From positions 1 to 61,886 of the forward strand of contig JAPKYS010000009.1 of assembly GCA_026394195.1 (NCBI GenBank): a stretch of 61,886 nt of DNA, read 5' to 3'. A program made the position numbers and the translations under genes. Below, piece after piece: positions 42,598 to 50,469 of this stretch. Position 1 is the stretch's first letter; each line of letters opens with the position of its first letter. The notes under the pieces were generated by a model. That model searched no databases and was not told where the DNA came from. It saw only the letters and a program-made list of their open reading frames with translations. Source of the stretch: a bacterium (GTDB lineage: Bacteria; Electryoneota; B3-LCP).

Positions 42598-44573
42598 GAT
42601 TGAGTTCCTTTCTTCAGCAGCCAGTTCTTTCCGGCAAAATCCTTGATGGCATCATAAGACCCTTTAAGCTCGCCATTGAATTTCGGTTCAATGATGCGTT
42701 GACTGATGACGTACTCGATTTTCGAAGTATAGGTCCTCCCCTTTTGAGCGGCTTCGGTGCGGCAGGACGCCCATTTTCCTCCGACTTGATCGGGTTCGGG
42801 AGCATTCTTCAGGTTGTACCCTGCAGGTAATTCGATGGACTCGCTGATGATCACCTGACGGGTGTTGTAAACGAAGATCGGGTTGGTGCGGGGATCATCC
42901 TTCAGGTCATTCACCAGATCAAAGCCACGCGGGTAAGCCTGGGCGAAATTCGCGGCTGCGGGAGCGAACAGCAGGTTATCGCCTGCTTTTAAAGCATAGC
43001 CCGGTACCTTGAAGCGAATATCCAGGCGATAGGGTTTGCTCAAGTCCTCAATGTCGCTGGACGAGAATCCCAGGAACTGTGCATCCGGAGAGATCTTGGC
43101 AAGCCAATTCGAGAACAGAACTGAATGCTTTTCTCTGGGTGTGTAGGCGACTCCACGGCGCAGGCGCGTGTCACCATAGGATGTTCCCTGTAGAGTCACC
43201 GTTCCTTCCAGATCGCCGTTTTCATTCAGCTTCCCTTTGAGTTCGATATTGGTCTGGTTCTCCTCGGGCTTATAGTAGCGAATTTCCATCCGGTTTTCAC
43301 CCTGCGGCGAGCCGATGACGTAATTCTGGTTCGCTTCGGCGGGTGACCAGAGATCCATGGCGTACGGCGTCCAGGTGGGATCGATCATGGTATAGGAGCC
43401 ATCCTGGCGTTTGACCGCCACCACGCAGTGATTAAACTGGTCGGCGGGCACCATTTCGACGCGAGCCCCTGCCATCGTCATGGCAGGATAGACAGTAAAG
43501 CCGAGAGCTCGCAGCAGCGTAATCGACATGCCGGCGATATCCTTGCAGACGCCGGCGCGATCACGCATGGTCATGGTGCCGGGATGCAGGACGTAGCCTT
43601 CTCCTTTGCCCATGCTGATCCCGGAATACCGGATATTCTGCGCTGCCCAGTGGAGACAAGCAGAGATCTTTTCATCCTCGGTTTTCATTCCCTTGGTGAT
43701 GTCTTTAGCCACTCTCATTACGTCCTCATCTGCGCCGAAGACGGTATCGTTGACCGCGAAAAACCAGCGCGACCTTTCAGGCCAATCCTTGATGGTGGCT
43801 AAAACAATCTTGGGAGCAAAATCGGTGGCGTCCGGTTGGCGGGGATCATGTTTGATAGCAGGGACATTCCTTTTCCAAAAGGTATAGACCAGCATATCCC
43901 CTTCAAAACCCAGCCTGGTGAAAACTTCGCCGTTGTAGTTCTCATATTGCGCCGGTTTATCCTTCGAGATCTTCATCTCGTAGATTTTCTCACGGATGGG
44001 ATGGTTTTCGGCGAAGGTGATCACGTCATAGAACTGTCCGCGTTGCGGGGGGACATATCGCTCCTCGTCGGCTGATCCCTCACCCAGATAGGCGATTTGA
44101 AATCCCTTGCGATACGTTTTAAATTCCACGGCATCGCCGACGTTTAGTCGTGGCAGAGCGAGCACTCTCATCCGAGGTCCCCAATAAATCGCGCTCTGCG
44201 GCTGCGGCAAGTCCAGAGCCGCATTGGCATCCAGAGTCTCCTGGCTGCCGTCGGCACGATAGATGACTGCCATCTGTGGAGTAAATACCATGGTAGCCGG
44301 ATCGAAATCCAAACGGAGCGCAGTCAATTGCCGGGCGCCATCCCAGCTCAGGACTTTGAGCAGTTTGTGATTAACGACATGTGACAGTCCGGTATCTTCG
44401 ACTTTCGTGAAAGTGGAGTCAAAGACCACGGCAAGATCGGCATCAGCATAAATGCCTTCCGTACCGATTTCGTTGATCAGAGCGCGGTAGGGATCGTCTG
44501 CATAGGCAGGAGGGGTTGACAATACCCATCCTACCATGAAGGTTAGAAGCAACAACTTGGTCGGTTTGGTCAT
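42594..44573 (-). CDS. Exported DUF3857/transglutaminase-like protein
   Basis: A 659-residue exported protein (signal ending near PAYA-DDP). The DUF3857 domain spans roughly residues 50-260 (NHKLLKVLSWDGARQL). The transglutaminase core has Cys in DRAGVCKDIAGM, His in FNHCVVAVKR and Asp in IDPTW, the expected triad in order. Members of this group are periplasmic and poorly characterised; they may cross-link or process proteins. It is the first gene of a two-gene operon with its inactive-looking paralogue. Confidence 0.87.
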   Translation of the reverse strand: MTKPTKLLLLTFMVGWVLSTPPAYADDPYRALINEIGTEGIYADADLAVVFDSTFTKVEDTGLSHVVNHKLLKVLSWDGARQLTALRLDFDPATMVFTPQMAVIYRADGSQETLDANAALDLPQPQSAIYWGPRMRVLALPRLNVGDAVEFKTYRKGFQIAYLGEGSADEERYVPPQRGQFYDVITFAENHPIREKIYEMKISKDKPAQYENYNGEVFTRLGFEGDMLVYTFWKRNVPAIKHDPRQPDATDFAPKIVLATIKDWPERSRWFFAVNDTVFGADEDVMRVAKDITKGMKTEDEKISACLHWAAQNIRYSGISMGKGEGYVLHPGTMTMRDRAGVCKDIAGMSITLLRALGFTVYPAMTMAGARVEMVPADQFNHCVVAVKRQDGSYTMIDPTWTPYAMDLWSPAEANQNYVIGSPQGENRMEIRYYKPEENQTNIELKGKLNENGDLEGTVTLQGTSYGDTRLRRGVAYTPREKHSVLFSNWLAKISPDAQFLGFSSSDIEDLSKPYRLDIRFKVPGYALKAGDNLLFAPAAANFAQAYPRGFDLVNDLKDDPRTNPIFVYNTRQVIISESIELPAGYNLKNAPEPDQVGGKWASCRTEAAQKGRTYTSKIEYVISQRIIEPKFNGELKGSYDAIKDFAGKNWLLKKGTQS

Positions 44574-44614
44574 AGTTCTTCCCGAGGTTAGTGATTTCGT
44601 TTTATAAACTATGT

Positions 44615-44643
44615 AATTTAAGGCGATTTCGCTCGAATTGCAA
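44615..44643 (-). promoter_or_regulatory. Promoter of the DUF3857 operon
   Basis: Minus strand TTGCAA-N17-TAAATT, about 40 bases before the ATG at 44573. Confidence 0.65.
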
Positions 44644-44997
44644 GGGAAAAGCGACTCAGAACTCAGCGGGAACCCGGAGGCAACTGGTGGTTATGAAAGG
44701 GAACAGGAGAAGTCTCACCATCAAATTGTGAAAATCTGAAGGGATTATCTTCCAAAAACACTGCCTTGCAAACAACCCTGCGGCGCTCTGCAACAAAGCG
44801 AAAGGCAAGTCACCACATCACTGGCAAAGATTCCTTGATGACCCAGTTTTAATAACACGGATCAGCTCTGGGAGTAGAATAGCTCCTAAATTTCAATAAG
44901 TTAGGTTGATCGCTCATCTTGGGGATTCGATAGCGCAGAACTTGTCGGAGGATGCCTCCACTTATTGATCGAAATAAATAAAAAAATCACAAACTTC

Positions 44998-45026
44998 TTG
45001 ACTTTTACGATTTTAGTCTGTAAATT
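44998..45026 (+). promoter_or_regulatory. Promoter of rex
   Basis: TTGACT-N17-TAAATT, giving a short leader of about 20 nt before the ATG at 45055. Confidence 0.75.
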
Positions 45027-45044
45027 ATGTTATATTCTTAACAA
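45027..45044 (+). promoter_or_regulatory. Candidate Rex operator at the rex transcription start
   Basis: ATGTTATATTCTTAACAA fits the Rex consensus TTGTTAA-N4-TTAACAA with the right half exact and five of seven bases in the left half. It lies directly downstream of the -10 element, where bound Rex would block its own transcription. Confidence 0.55.
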
Positions 45045-45054
45045 AGGAACTGGC

Positions 45055-45720
45055 ATGAAGGATACTCAGGAGAAGAAAAAAATCCCACAGATGACTATCA
45101 CCCGCCTGGCGCAGTACCTCAACTGCTTGAGCCTCCTGCCGAAAGAACACTACATCGAAATATCATCGAAGGAACTGGCGGCCAAGATCGAATTAAAACC
45201 GACACAGATACGGCAGGATTTCCACCATTTCGGTGGTTTTGGCCAGGCAGGGTATCGCTATAAAGTCAAGGATTTGATCGCGGGTCTGGAACGTATTTTA
45301 GGGCTGGACCGGCAACAGAACATGATCGTCATCGGCGTCGGACATTTGGGTCAGGCTCTGGCGAACTATCGCAACTTTGAGAAATTGGGATTACGCTTGG
45401 TCGGTCTGTTCGATCTTAATCCCCGGTTGATCGGTATCACCATCCGCGACGTCAGGGTGCGCGATATCGACGAGATTCCTCAGATTGTATATCAGGAAGA
45501 CGTCTCGATGGGAATTATCGCCACCCCTGCCGAAGCGGCGCAAAAAACCGCTGACCTGTTGATCTCGGCGGGAATAAAAGGGATTTGGAATTTCTCCCCG
45601 GTCATGGTGACGGGTCCGCAAGACATTATTATTCAGAATGAACACCTCTCGGTGGGATTGATGACCCTTTCTTACCGATTGAAACAGGCGAAAAAACCGG
45701 TGCTGATCCCAGAACACTAA
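45055..45720 (+). CDS. rex: Redox-sensing transcriptional repressor Rex
   Basis: A 221-residue protein of normal Rex length. Start 45055 (MKDTQEKK) follows AAAGGAAC; an upstream in-frame start would add a non-homologous hydrophobic stretch. The N-terminal winged helix includes SSKELAAKIELKPTQIRQDFHHFG and GGFGQAGYRY. The C-terminal Rossmann domain has IGVGHLGQAL (GxGxxG) and LFDLNPRLIG. Rex senses the NADH/NAD+ ratio and represses fermentation and respiration genes when NAD+ is high. It is monocistronic with a terminator, and a Rex-like site overlaps its start site. Confidence 0.96.
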   Translation: MKDTQEKKKIPQMTITRLAQYLNCLSLLPKEHYIEISSKELAAKIELKPTQIRQDFHHFGGFGQAGYRYKVKDLIAGLERILGLDRQQNMIVIGVGHLGQALANYRNFEKLGLRLVGLFDLNPRLIGITIRDVRVRDIDEIPQIVYQEDVSMGIIATPAEAAQKTADLLISAGIKGIWNFSPVMVTGPQDIIIQNEHLSVGLMTLSYRLKQAKKPVLIPEH

Positions 45721-45738
45721 AAAAGCAAACACCTCACA

Positions 45739-45769
45739 CAGGCGGCTGAAATGAGCCGCCTGTTTCGTT
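45739..45769 (+). terminator. Rho-independent terminator of rex
   Basis: A 9-bp perfect stem CAGGCGGCT/AGCCGCCTG with loop GAAATG, followed by TTTCGTT. Confidence 0.8.
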
Positions 45770-45787
45770 GATCCTCGAACTTTCCAC

Positions 45788-45816
45788 TTGCATCTTTCCC
45801 ACGAATACCTTATATT
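45788..45816 (+). promoter_or_regulatory. Promoter of the queuosine-precursor transporter
   Basis: TTGCAT-N17-TATATT. The -10 element ends only 8 bases before the ATG at 45825, so the transcript would be nearly leaderless. Confidence 0.7.
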
Positions 45817-45824
45817 TCCTCATC

Positions 45825-46502
45825 ATGCAACGGCAAGCTACCCGCTACCTTGAGATCATCACCGGCTTGTTTGTCGCCGTGGTGATCATCTCCAATATCG
45901 CTTCGACCAAAATTCTGCTGCTGGGTCCTTTCACCTTCGACGGCGGCACCATCCTCTTCCCCATTTCTTACATCTTCGGAGACGTTCTAACTGAAGTTTA
46001 CGGTTATAAAACCTCCCGGCGCGTCATCTGGACAGGATTTCTTTCCTGCCTGGGGACGTCAGCAGTGCTATGGATTGTAGGCTTGCTGCCTCCCGCAGCC
46101 GATTGGCTCTACCAGGATGCCTACAAAAACCTATTGATGACTGCGCCGCGCATTGCCCTGGCATCGCTGGTAGCGTTTTCCGCCGGAGAATTTTCCAACT
46201 CGTTCATTCTCGCCAAAATGAAGGTCTTGACAAAAGGGAAATATCTCTGGATGCGCACCATCGGTTCGACGATTGTAGGTGAAGGAGTGGATACCTTACT
46301 CTTCTGTGTCATCGCTTTTTACGGATTACTGCCCGGCCATTTGTTGGTGGCGGTAATTGTTTCCAATTACGTCTTCAAAGTAGGAATCGAAGCTCTGGCT
46401 ACGCCGGTGACCTATCGAGTGGTCGCTTTTCTGAAGCGTGCGGAAGAGCTTGACATATACGACGTCGAGACCAATTTCAACCCCTTCTCACTGCAAATCT
46501 GA
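45825..46502 (+). CDS. yhhQ: Queuosine precursor transporter (YhhQ/VUT1 family)
   Basis: A 225-residue membrane protein with about six helices. Start 45825 (MQRQATRYLEIITGLFVA) is chosen because the promoter ends just upstream; an in-frame TTG at 45768 lies inside the rex terminator. Family signatures: SNIASTKI, FPISYIFGDVLTEVYGYK, SAGEFSNSFILAKMK and GSTIVGEGVDTLLF. It imports the queuosine precursors preQ0/preQ1 for tRNA modification. No Shine-Dalgarno sequence is visible, consistent with leaderless translation. Confidence 0.92.
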   Translation: MQRQATRYLEIITGLFVAVVIISNIASTKILLLGPFTFDGGTILFPISYIFGDVLTEVYGYKTSRRVIWTGFLSCLGTSAVLWIVGLLPPAADWLYQDAYKNLLMTAPRIALASLVAFSAGEFSNSFILAKMKVLTKGKYLWMRTIGSTIVGEGVDTLLFCVIAFYGLLPGHLLVAVIVSNYVFKVGIEALATPVTYRVVAFLKRAEELDIYDVETNFNPFSLQI

Positions 46503-46514
46503 AGGAGACAGTTT

Positions 46515-48092
46515 ATGTCCAAAAGTGAAATACCTCAACGCGAAAACTGGGGATCGAAATTAGGGGTTATCCTGGCAGTGTCGGGCAGCGCGGTGGGATT
46601 GGGCAACTTCCTGCGCTTTCCGGTCCAGGCAGCATCGCACGGCGGGGGCGCTTTCATGATCCCCTACTTTCTGGCGTTTCTACTCTTGGGAATTCCCATC
46701 GCCTGGGTGGAATGGACGATTGGCCGCTACGGCGGACGTCACGGGCATGGGTCGGCGCCGGGTGTCTACCACGTCATCTGCGGGGGCAAACGCTGGGCAA
46801 AATATCTGGGAGTCCTTGCTCTACTCGGTCCTCTTGGATTGTTATTCTACTATCTGTATGTAGAAGGCTGGACGCTGGCCTACGCGTTCTTCTCGTTATC
46901 GGGAGAATACAGTAAAGTCGCAGATCCCCAGCACATGAAAGCCTTCCTTTCAGGGTTCCAAGGTGTGGAGACTAACCAATTCTTCAACGGACCCTGGGTG
47001 GCGTATCTGGCATTTGCGCTGGTCTTCGTGGTCAACTTCTACTTCATCTATCGAGGTGTGACGAAAGGGATAGAGAAGCTGAATAAAGTTGCTCTGCCCA
47101 TCATGGTCATCTGCGGCGCGGTACTACTGGTGCGCGTGATGACTCTGGGGATTCCCCACCCCGATCATCCGGATCAGACTTATTTCAATGGTCTGGGATT
47201 CATGTGGAATCCCGATTTTTCCACGTTGACGGACGCCTCGGTTTGGTTGGCGGCAGCGGGTCAGATCTTCTTCACGCTATCGGTTGGTATGGGGTCGATC
47301 ATGGTGTACGCCAGCTACCTCAAAGCGCAGGATGACGTAGCGCTCTCTTCACTGACCGCCAATTCCACCAACGAGTTCTTCGAGGTGATCCTCGGAGGTT
47401 CCATCGTCATTCCGGCGTCATTCATGTTCTTCGGAGCCGTGGGCGCACAGGAAGTGGCTCAGGGAGGGTCTTTCAACTTAGGTTTTGTCACTATGCCTTT
47501 GATCTTCAACCAGATGTCCGGAGGCGCGCTGATAGGATTTGTATGGTTCACCCTGCTGTTTTTGGCAGGAATCACGTCTTCGGTTTCGCTGATACAGCCC
47601 GCCATCACTTTCCTTGAGGATGAATTGAGGTGGACTCGCCAACAGTCTGTGCTGATTTTAGGATCGGTCTGTTTTATCGTCACGAATTTCATTATTTTCA
47701 CGCTTGCCAGGGGAAGTATGGACGAGATGGATTTTTGGGCAGGAACCATGGCGCCGGTGGTTAACGCCCTGATCGAGGTCATCCTCTTCGCCTGGGTTTT
47801 CGGAATGACCAAGGGGTTCAGAGAAATGGATCTGGGCGCCGACCTGAAAATACCACGATTCTTCGGCTTCGTAATTCGTTACGTCACTCCCACGGCATTA
47901 TTGGCGATCCTCGTCGCCTGGTTTGTTCAGCAGGGAGTGGCGGTGCTAAGTCTGAAGGGGGTCAGCCCAGAAAATGTCTTCACCATCTGGGCAACACGCC
48001 TTATTCTGGTTTCGCTGCTGGCAGTCCTAATACTTTTAGTGATCGTGGCGCGCCGACGCGGCCGCTTCGTCAAACCTGAGGAGTTACGATGA
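46515..48092 (+). CDS. Sodium-dependent transporter (NSS/SNF family)
   Basis: A 525-residue protein with about 12 transmembrane helices of the LeuT fold. The first helix carries the NSS signature (AVSGSAVGLGNFLRFPVQAASHGGGAF), followed by VEWTIGRYGG. Later, AAGQIFFTLSVGMGSIMVYASY corresponds to the substrate/Na+-binding TM6-7 region and SSVSLIQPAITFLEDE to TM8. Bacterial members import amino acids with Na+. AGGAGA lies upstream. The stop overlaps a small membrane protein gene (ATGA), the known MetP-MetS-type arrangement. Confidence 0.93.
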   Translation: MSKSEIPQRENWGSKLGVILAVSGSAVGLGNFLRFPVQAASHGGGAFMIPYFLAFLLLGIPIAWVEWTIGRYGGRHGHGSAPGVYHVICGGKRWAKYLGVLALLGPLGLLFYYLYVEGWTLAYAFFSLSGEYSKVADPQHMKAFLSGFQGVETNQFFNGPWVAYLAFALVFVVNFYFIYRGVTKGIEKLNKVALPIMVICGAVLLVRVMTLGIPHPDHPDQTYFNGLGFMWNPDFSTLTDASVWLAAAGQIFFTLSVGMGSIMVYASYLKAQDDVALSSLTANSTNEFFEVILGGSIVIPASFMFFGAVGAQEVAQGGSFNLGFVTMPLIFNQMSGGALIGFVWFTLLFLAGITSSVSLIQPAITFLEDELRWTRQQSVLILGSVCFIVTNFIIFTLARGSMDEMDFWAGTMAPVVNALIEVILFAWVFGMTKGFREMDLGADLKIPRFFGFVIRYVTPTALLAILVAWFVQQGVAVLSLKGVSPENVFTIWATRLILVSLLAVLILLVIVARRRGRFVKPEELR

Positions 48093-48229
48093 GCACTGGT
48101 GGGTGGATTATGTTCATTGTATCATGGACACTGATAATCGGACTGGTAATCTTCTGTTACACGCGGATTTTTACTGCGCGGCACCCTCATATGAGGGCGC
48201 CACTGGAGATCGATACCGAAGCGGATTAA
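48089..48229 (+). CDS. MetS-like small subunit of the NSS transporter
   Basis: A 46-residue single-helix membrane protein: MSTGGWIMFIVSWTLIIG continuing to a helix end at FCYTRIF, then a short basic/acidic cytoplasmic tail ending in DTEAD. Its start lies in the stop codon of the NSS transporter (ATGA), and size and topology match the MetS-type accessory subunits that many bacterial NSS transporters need. The gene is easily missed because it is so short. Confidence 0.8.
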   Translation: MSTGGWIMFIVSWTLIIGLVIFCYTRIFTARHPHMRAPLEIDTEAD

Positions 48230-48315
48230 ATAGAACTGTAAATTTCGCTTGATTTTTGCCTGCGAATTGATTACATTTCTGCCGGAATATCAATCACGCA
48301 ATGAGGTGTGCCATC

Positions 48316-48759
48316 ATGAAGCGCTACACAGTTTTACTGACCATTTTCGCACTGTTGCTTTTGGCGGTTGGGTGCCAGCAAAAACCGAAAGGTCCTGCAG
48401 CGGAAGAGATCTTTGCTGCAGCTAAAAAATATCAAGGTGAAGCTAAGACCGACTCAGCCCTGATTAAATACGAAGAGCTGGTGAAATTGTACCCCAAGGA
48501 CAAATTCGCAGCTCAATCTCAGTTCATGGTCGGCTTCATCTGCGCCAACGAGAAAAAGGATTTGCCTCGGGCGGAAAAAGCCTACAGAGCTTTCCTGGCG
48601 AAGTATTCCAATACCGCAGACAGTGGGATGGTCGCTTCGGCTAAATGGGAATTGGAGAATTTGGGCAAGGACATCAGCCAGATTGAGGACTTGAACCTTA
48701 AAGGGGGAGGATCCGAAGAATCCGCCAAGGTTGATACCGTCCATCTTGAAGTGAAGTGA
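48316..48759 (+). CDS. TPR-like outer-membrane lipoprotein
   Basis: A 147-residue lipoprotein. ATG 48316 has GAGGTG 6 bases upstream (48304-48309); an ATG at 48301 would add five residues. The lipobox is LAVGC-QQK. The mature part has tetratricopeptide/BamD-like helices (EIFAAAKKYQGEAKTDSALIKYEELVKLYPKDKFAAQSQF). The C-terminus is charged. Role unknown; probably a scaffold in the envelope. A strong terminator follows. Confidence 0.8.
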   Translation: MKRYTVLLTIFALLLLAVGCQQKPKGPAAEEIFAAAKKYQGEAKTDSALIKYEELVKLYPKDKFAAQSQFMVGFICANEKKDLPRAEKAYRAFLAKYSNTADSGMVASAKWELENLGKDISQIEDLNLKGGGSEESAKVDTVHLEVK

Positions 48760-48818
48760 TTTTTCCATGATTCGGTGAAAATCAGTTCGCCTCTCTTCAA
48801 CCTTAAGGATTTTACAGC

Positions 48819-48846
48819 AACGCCGGATAGAATATCCGGCGTTTTG
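48819..48846 (+). terminator. Rho-independent terminator
   Basis: An 11-bp perfect stem AACGCCGGATA/TATCCGGCGTT with a 3-base loop, then TTGCG. Ends the lipoprotein unit. Confidence 0.75.
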
Positions 48847-48898
48847 CGCTTGGCGTCCCGCTGATGGCACAACGGCACGGCCTTGCCTCTATGATGGA

Positions 48899-49825
48899 TT
48901 GCATTTGAAACCATTTGACGCCCAGAGACGCCTCAGCCGCATCGAAGCGGTTTTACCAGAGCTGCGTCAGCGTCTTGATCCCTGCTGTCTCTGCCCGCGC
49001 TGCTGCAGCGCACACCGCCTGGGAGGGGAACTCGGCGAGTGTGGACTGGACGGAGTTCTGCGCGTGGCTTCGGTCGCTCGACATTTGGGAGAGGAACCTC
49101 CCATTTCGGGTGAAACGGGAGCGATTAACGTTTTCTTCTCCGGATGCAACCTGCACTGCCTGCACTGTCAGAATTGGCCGATTTCGCAACTTCACGTTGG
49201 GAAGCAGCTGACGCCAGAAGAGTTGGCTGGGCGCATCTTGAAGAAGTGGCGAAAAGGCGCTCACACTTTGGGCTGGGTTACGCCGACCCCGCAGATCGTG
49301 GGAGCGCTGGAAGCTTACCGGCTATGTCTAAATGAAGGGTTGGATCTGCCTCTGGTGCACAACAACGGAGGCTACGAAGATCCGGAAATCGTAGATCTGC
49401 TGGCGGGCATTGTGGATATCTGGCTTCCGGACGTCAAGACCTCCGACTCTGCCTGGGGCCGAAAAGTTCAGCAGGCGGATGACTATCCGGAATACAATCG
49501 GAAAGCCGTTGCCGGCATGGTCAGACTGGTGGAAAGCGGGAATGCACAGAGCGTCATTGTCCGACGTCTGCTGCTGCCGGGGCGGTTGGAAGACAGCAGG
49601 CAGACACTTGAATGGTTGTGGGGTTCTTTCGGCAACCAGATTCAACTTAGCCTGATGTGCCAGTACTTTCCAACCTATCAGACTGAAAACGACTTTGATT
49701 TAGGGCGCAAATTGTCGGAAGAAGAGTATAATACAATAATCGAGTACGCCCAAGACCTCGGCTTCGAACGAGGTTGGGTGCAAAACTTCGAGGAAGAGAA
49801 TGGACTACCTCTACACTGCCTATGA
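48899..49825 (+). CDS. PflX-like radical SAM protein
   Basis: A 308-residue radical SAM protein starting with TTG at 48899; a second TTG at 48905 is possible and no in-frame ATG suits. The iron-sulfur site is SGCNLHCLHC (CxxxCxxC). Before it, LCPRCCSAHRLGGELGECG is a second cysteine-rich stretch characteristic of the PflX (COG1313) group, distinct from classical PflA. Reaction unknown; such proteins are presumed activases or glycyl-radical modifiers. The gene overlaps ogt by 26 bases. Confidence 0.85.
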   Translation: MHLKPFDAQRRLSRIEAVLPELRQRLDPCCLCPRCCSAHRLGGELGECGLDGVLRVASVARHLGEEPPISGETGAINVFFSGCNLHCLHCQNWPISQLHVGKQLTPEELAGRILKKWRKGAHTLGWVTPTPQIVGALEAYRLCLNEGLDLPLVHNNGGYEDPEIVDLLAGIVDIWLPDVKTSDSAWGRKVQQADDYPEYNRKAVAGMVRLVESGNAQSVIVRRLLLPGRLEDSRQTLEWLWGSFGNQIQLSLMCQYFPTYQTENDFDLGRKLSEEEYNTIIEYAQDLGFERGWVQNFEEENGLPLHCL

Positions 49826-50321
49826 CAGCCCCATCGGTCCCATACACCTGTTGAAGGGTGATAAAGGACTGCTGGCAGTCGGTTTATCCGGGGATTTTAA
49901 TAATTTCAGAGCGCGCGAGGGCAAGATATTCAGCGGAGCATGGAAGCAGGTGGCTACTGACAACGATCCAATCCTGAAAAGGACAGTTGACGCTCTGACT
50001 GCGTACTTCGATGAAGGTGTACCGTTCCCAGGCGATGTCCCGCTGGACCCGCACGGCACTGCATTTCAATTGAAAATCTGGAAAGCACTCTGCCGGATCC
50101 CGCACGGTGAAACTCGCAGTTACGGACAAATCGCCAAAGCAATTGGCAAGCCCAAGGCAGCCAGAGCGGTCGGGCGTGCCTGCGCCACCAATCCAATCAG
50201 CTTGTTCATTCCCTGCCACCGCGTCATCGGCGGAGATGGGGGCTTGCACGGTTTCGGTGGCGGCCTGGACGTCAAAGACCAACTGCTCACGCTGGAAGGG
50301 TTGGATTCGAGGAAACAGTAA
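49800..50321 (+). CDS. ogt: Methylated-DNA-protein cysteine methyltransferase
   Basis: A 173-residue DNA repair protein. The active-site motif is IPCHRVIG, with Cys as methyl acceptor. Upstream are the HTH/DNA-binding residues of RIPHGETRSYGQIAKAIGKPKAARAVGRA and, after it, LHGFGGGLDVKDQLLTLE, all diagnostic. It removes alkyl groups from O6-guanine by a suicide reaction. The overlap with the radical SAM gene suggests translational coupling. Confidence 0.95.
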   Translation: MDYLYTAYDSPIGPIHLLKGDKGLLAVGLSGDFNNFRAREGKIFSGAWKQVATDNDPILKRTVDALTAYFDEGVPFPGDVPLDPHGTAFQLKIWKALCRIPHGETRSYGQIAKAIGKPKAARAVGRACATNPISLFIPCHRVIGGDGGLHGFGGGLDVKDQLLTLEGLDSRKQ

Positions 50322-50353
50322 GTAAATCAACACGTCCTGTTCGCAAATTCCTC

Positions 50354-50382
50354 TTGACTTTCCGGCTTGAATTGCTTTTATT
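50354..50382 (+). promoter_or_regulatory. Promoter of leuS
   Basis: TTGACT-N17-TTTATT, leaving about 80 nt of leader. The leader has a small palindrome (AATTCAG-GATT-CTGAATT) but no T-box features. Confidence 0.6.
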
Positions 50383-50469
50383 AGAACGTCAGGTTTCAAA
50401 TTACAACTAAAAACCTGACTCAACACAAATTCAGGATTCTGAATTCTACATTCTGGATTCTTAAAACTC

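Larger units (their letters stand above)
44574..45054. other. Divergent intergenic region between the DUF3857 operon and rex
   Basis: About 480 bases with no gene visible. It contains the divergent promoters at 44615-44643 (minus) and 44998-45026 (plus). The middle part shows no repeat or hairpin that I can support. Confidence 0.6.

Noticed and set aside
45768..45824. Upstream TTG start for the queuosine-precursor transporter
   Set aside because: It lies in the rex terminator and upstream of the promoter, and would add residues that do not match the family.
50383..50469. T-box leader ahead of leuS
   Set aside because: The leader is only about 80 nt and lacks the T-box consensus and specifier stem; only a small palindrome is present.
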